DNA from: Dermacentor variabilis
Lineage: Eukaryota > Arthropoda > Arachnida > Ixodida > Ixodidae
DNA length: 64,000 bases
Direction of reading: 5' to 3'
NCBI RefSeq assembly: GCF_050947875.1
Contig: NW_027460291.1
Span: 28,147,589-28,211,588 of the forward strand
Position 1 is the first letter of the stretch; each line of letters begins with the position of its first letter. The translations under genes and the position numbers were made by a program. Positions 61,667 to 64,000 of this stretch are shown here, piece after piece. A model generated the notes under the pieces. It did not search any database and was not told the origin of the DNA. It saw nothing but the letters and a program-made list of their open reading frames with translations.

Positions 61667-64000
61667 CGGTTCGATTCGCTGTGGAGGTGAAGAAGCGTTA
61701 AGCACTCCCCATCCGTCTGTCCGTACCGAGAATAGTGCAATACTGGGCCCACCCGCGGTGGAGGTGAAGCAGGCGTTAAGCACTCCGCATAAATGGGCCG
61801 ATCCCCAAGATAGTGCAATGCTGGGCCCACCCGTGGTGAAGTTGAAGCAGGCGTTGAGCGCTCCGCACACGTTGGTGCATCTAAAGGTGGTGCAATGCTG
61901 GGGCGACACGCAGTGGAGGTAAAGCAGCCGTCAAACACTGCCCAAACGTGGCCCGATAACAAATATAGTCCAATACTGGTCCCACCCGCGGGGAAGGTGA
62001 AGCAGGCGTTGAGCGCTCCACATACGTGGGTCCTACGAAAGGTAGTGCAATGTCGGGCCGACACGCGGTGGAGGTGAAGCAGGCGTTAAGCACTCCCCAT
62101 ACTTGGGCGAATGGCTAAGGCACTGCAATACGAGGCCCCCCGCGGTGGAGGGGAAGCAGGCGTTAAGTACTCCCCATAAAAGACCGATCCCCAAGATAGT
62201 GCAATGCTGGGCCCACCCGCGGCAAAGTTGAAACAGGCGTTGAGCGCTCTGCATACGTGGGTCGATCCAAAGCTAGTGCAATGCCGGTTCGACGCGCGGT
62301 GGAGGTGATGAAGCGTTAAGCACTCCCCATACGTGGGCCGATCCCGAAGATAGCGCAATACTGGGCCCACCCGCGGCGGAGGTGAAGCAGGTGTTGAGCG
62401 CTCCGCATACGTGGTCTATCCAAAGGTAGTGCAATGCGGGGTCTATTCGCTGTGGAAGTCAAGAAGCGTTAAGCACTCCCCATCCGTCTGCCCATACCGA
62501 GAATAGTGCAATGCTGGGCCCACCCGCGGCGAAGTTGAAGCAGGCGTTGAGCGCTCCGCACACGTGGGTCCATCTACAGGTAGTGCAATGCTGGGTCGAC
62601 ACGCAGTGGAGGTAAAGCAGGCGTCAAACACTGCCAAAACGTGGCCCGATAACAAATATAGTCCAATACTGGGCCCACCCGCGGCGGAGGTGAAGCAGCC
62701 GTTGAGCGCTCCGCATACGTGGGTCCATCTAAACGTAGTGCAATGCCGCGCCGACACGCAGTGGAGGTAAAGCAGGCGTCAAGCACTCCCCATACGTGGC
62801 CCGATCCCAAAGATATTTCACTACTGGGCCCACCCGCGGTGGAGGTGACGCGGGCGTTGAGCGCTCCGCATACGTGGGTCCATCCAAAGGTAGTGCAATG
62901 CCGGGCCGACACGTGGTGGAGGTGAAGCAGACGTTTAGCACTCCCCATACGTGGGCCGATACCGAAGATAGTGGGTCCACCCTGGCGGAGGCGTTGAGCG
63001 CTCTGCATACGCGGGTCTATCCAAAGGTAGTGCAATGCCGGGTCGACACGCTGTGGAGGTGAAGAAGCGTTAAGCACGCTCCATACGTGGGCCCATCCCA
63101 AAGATATTGCAATACTGGGCCCACCCGCGGTGGAGGTGAAGCAGGCGTTAAGCACTCCGCATAAATAGGCCGATCCCCAAGATAGCGCAATGCTGGGCCC
63201 ACCCGCGGCGTAGTTGAAGCAGGCGCTGAGCGCTCTGCATACGTGGGTCGATCCAAACCTAGTGCAATGCCGGTTCGACACGCGGTGGAGGTGAAGAATC
63301 GTTAAGCTCTCCCCATACGTGGGCCGATCCCGAAGATAGCGCAATACTGGGCCCACCCGCGGCGGAGGTGAAGCAGGTGTTGAACGCTCCGCATACGTGG
63401 TCTATCCAAAGTAGTGCAATGCCGGGTCGATTCGCTGTGGAGGTGAAGAAGCGTTAAGCACTCCCCATCCGTCTGCCCATAACGGGAATAGTGCAATACT
63501 GGGCCCACCCGCGGTGGAGGTGAAGCAGGCGTTAAGCACTCCGCATAAATGGGCCGATCCACAAGATAGTGCAATGCTGGGCCCACCCGCGGTGAAGTTG
63601 AAGCAGGCGTTGAGCGCTCCGCACACGTGGGTCCATCTAAAGGGAGTGCAATGCTGGGGCGACACGCGGTGGTGGTAAAGCAGGCGTCAAACACTGCCCA
63701 AACGCGGCCCGATAACAAATATAGTTCAATATTGGGCCCACCCGCGGCGGAGGTGAAGCGGGCGTTGAGCGCTCCACATACGTGGGTCCATCCAAAGGTA
63801 GTGCAATGCCGGGTCGACACGCTGTGGAGGTGAAGAAGCGTTAAGTACGCCCCATACGCGGCCCCATCCCGGATATAGTGCAATAACGGTCCCACCCGCG
63901 GCGGAGGTGAAGCAGGTGTTGAGCGCTCCGCATACGTGGTCTATCCAAAGGTAGTGCAATGCGGGGTCTATTCGCTGTGGAGGTCAAGAAGCGTTAAGCA

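Larger units (their letters stand above)
40834..64000 (+). repeat. Tandem satellite array, right arm
   Basis: The same 155-bp A/B satellite continues on the far side of the retrotransposon, in the same orientation and in register: the left arm stops at ...GATCCCTA and the right arm resumes at CCTAAGATAG. The A/B chimera (CATAAATGGGCC) and the 59-bp short A half-unit (for example about 48402, 53069 and 62967) are both present, so the two arms share one ancestry. Neighbouring copies differ more here than in the first 24 kb, except for local tandem repeats described separately. The array runs past base 64000. No host gene, RNA gene or second mobile element was seen. Confidence 0.97.

Noticed and set aside
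1..64000. CRISPR-like array of regular repeats
   Set aside because: The repeats are directly adjacent with no unique spacers, the unit is 155 bp, and the embedded element is a eukaryotic LTR retrotransposon.
500..64000. E-box-like CACGTG in many units (CGACACGTGG)
   Set aside because: It arises from one common base variant in a B half-unit (ACACGCGG to ACACGTGG). There is no independent sign of regulatory use.

Overview
The window is eukaryotic and non-genic, apart from one mobile element. About 58.7 kb of the 64 kb is a single GC-rich tandem satellite, and it runs off both ends of the window. One complete Ty3/gypsy-type LTR retrotransposon (35533-40833) is inserted in it. I see no host gene, tRNA, rRNA, CRISPR array or telomeric repeat. 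The organism is most likely an arthropod; the style of the Gag and Pol proteins reminds me of retrotransposons in hard-tick genomes. That host call is inference from memory of the family and should be tested by a database search. || Satellite. The basic unit is a 155-bp dimer of two related half-units: A (about 77 bp, starting GTGCAATACTGGGCCCACCC) and B (about 78 bp, starting GTGCAATGCCGGGCCGACAC). By my hand alignment they are about 82% identical. All units run head to tail in the same direction, roughly 380 dimers in total. Two derived half-unit classes recur: an A/B chimera of about 78 bp marked by CATAAATGGGCC, and a shortened 59-bp A half-unit. || Layout. (1) 1-24.3 kb: strongly homogenised higher-order repeats (HORs) with spacings of mostly 3.4-4.3 kb, including a near-identical 4479-bp tandem duplication (6855-11333 and 11334-15812). 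(2) 24.3-35.5 kb: a more divergent mosaic of the same units. (3) 35533-40833: the retrotransposon, with identical CCTA target-site duplications, two 170-bp LTRs differing at 3 sites, an intact gag, an intact pol in the -1 frame and no env. (4) 40.8-54 kb: divergent mosaic, containing a paralogous empty copy of the insertion site at about 49830-50500. (5) 54-64 kb: a second zone of local HORs, including 997-bp repeats at 58860-61430. || How the element works. Gag and Pol are joined by a predicted -1 ribosomal frameshift: a GGAAAAC heptamer immediately before the gag stop codon, followed by an 11-bp stem-loop. Pol carries protease, reverse transcriptase, RNase H and integrase in Ty3 order, and all the catalytic residues I could locate are present. 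The single Gag zinc knuckle has Arg where the zinc-binding His should be. || The many long open frames over the satellite, mostly on the minus strand, follow from the repeat composition and are not annotated as genes.
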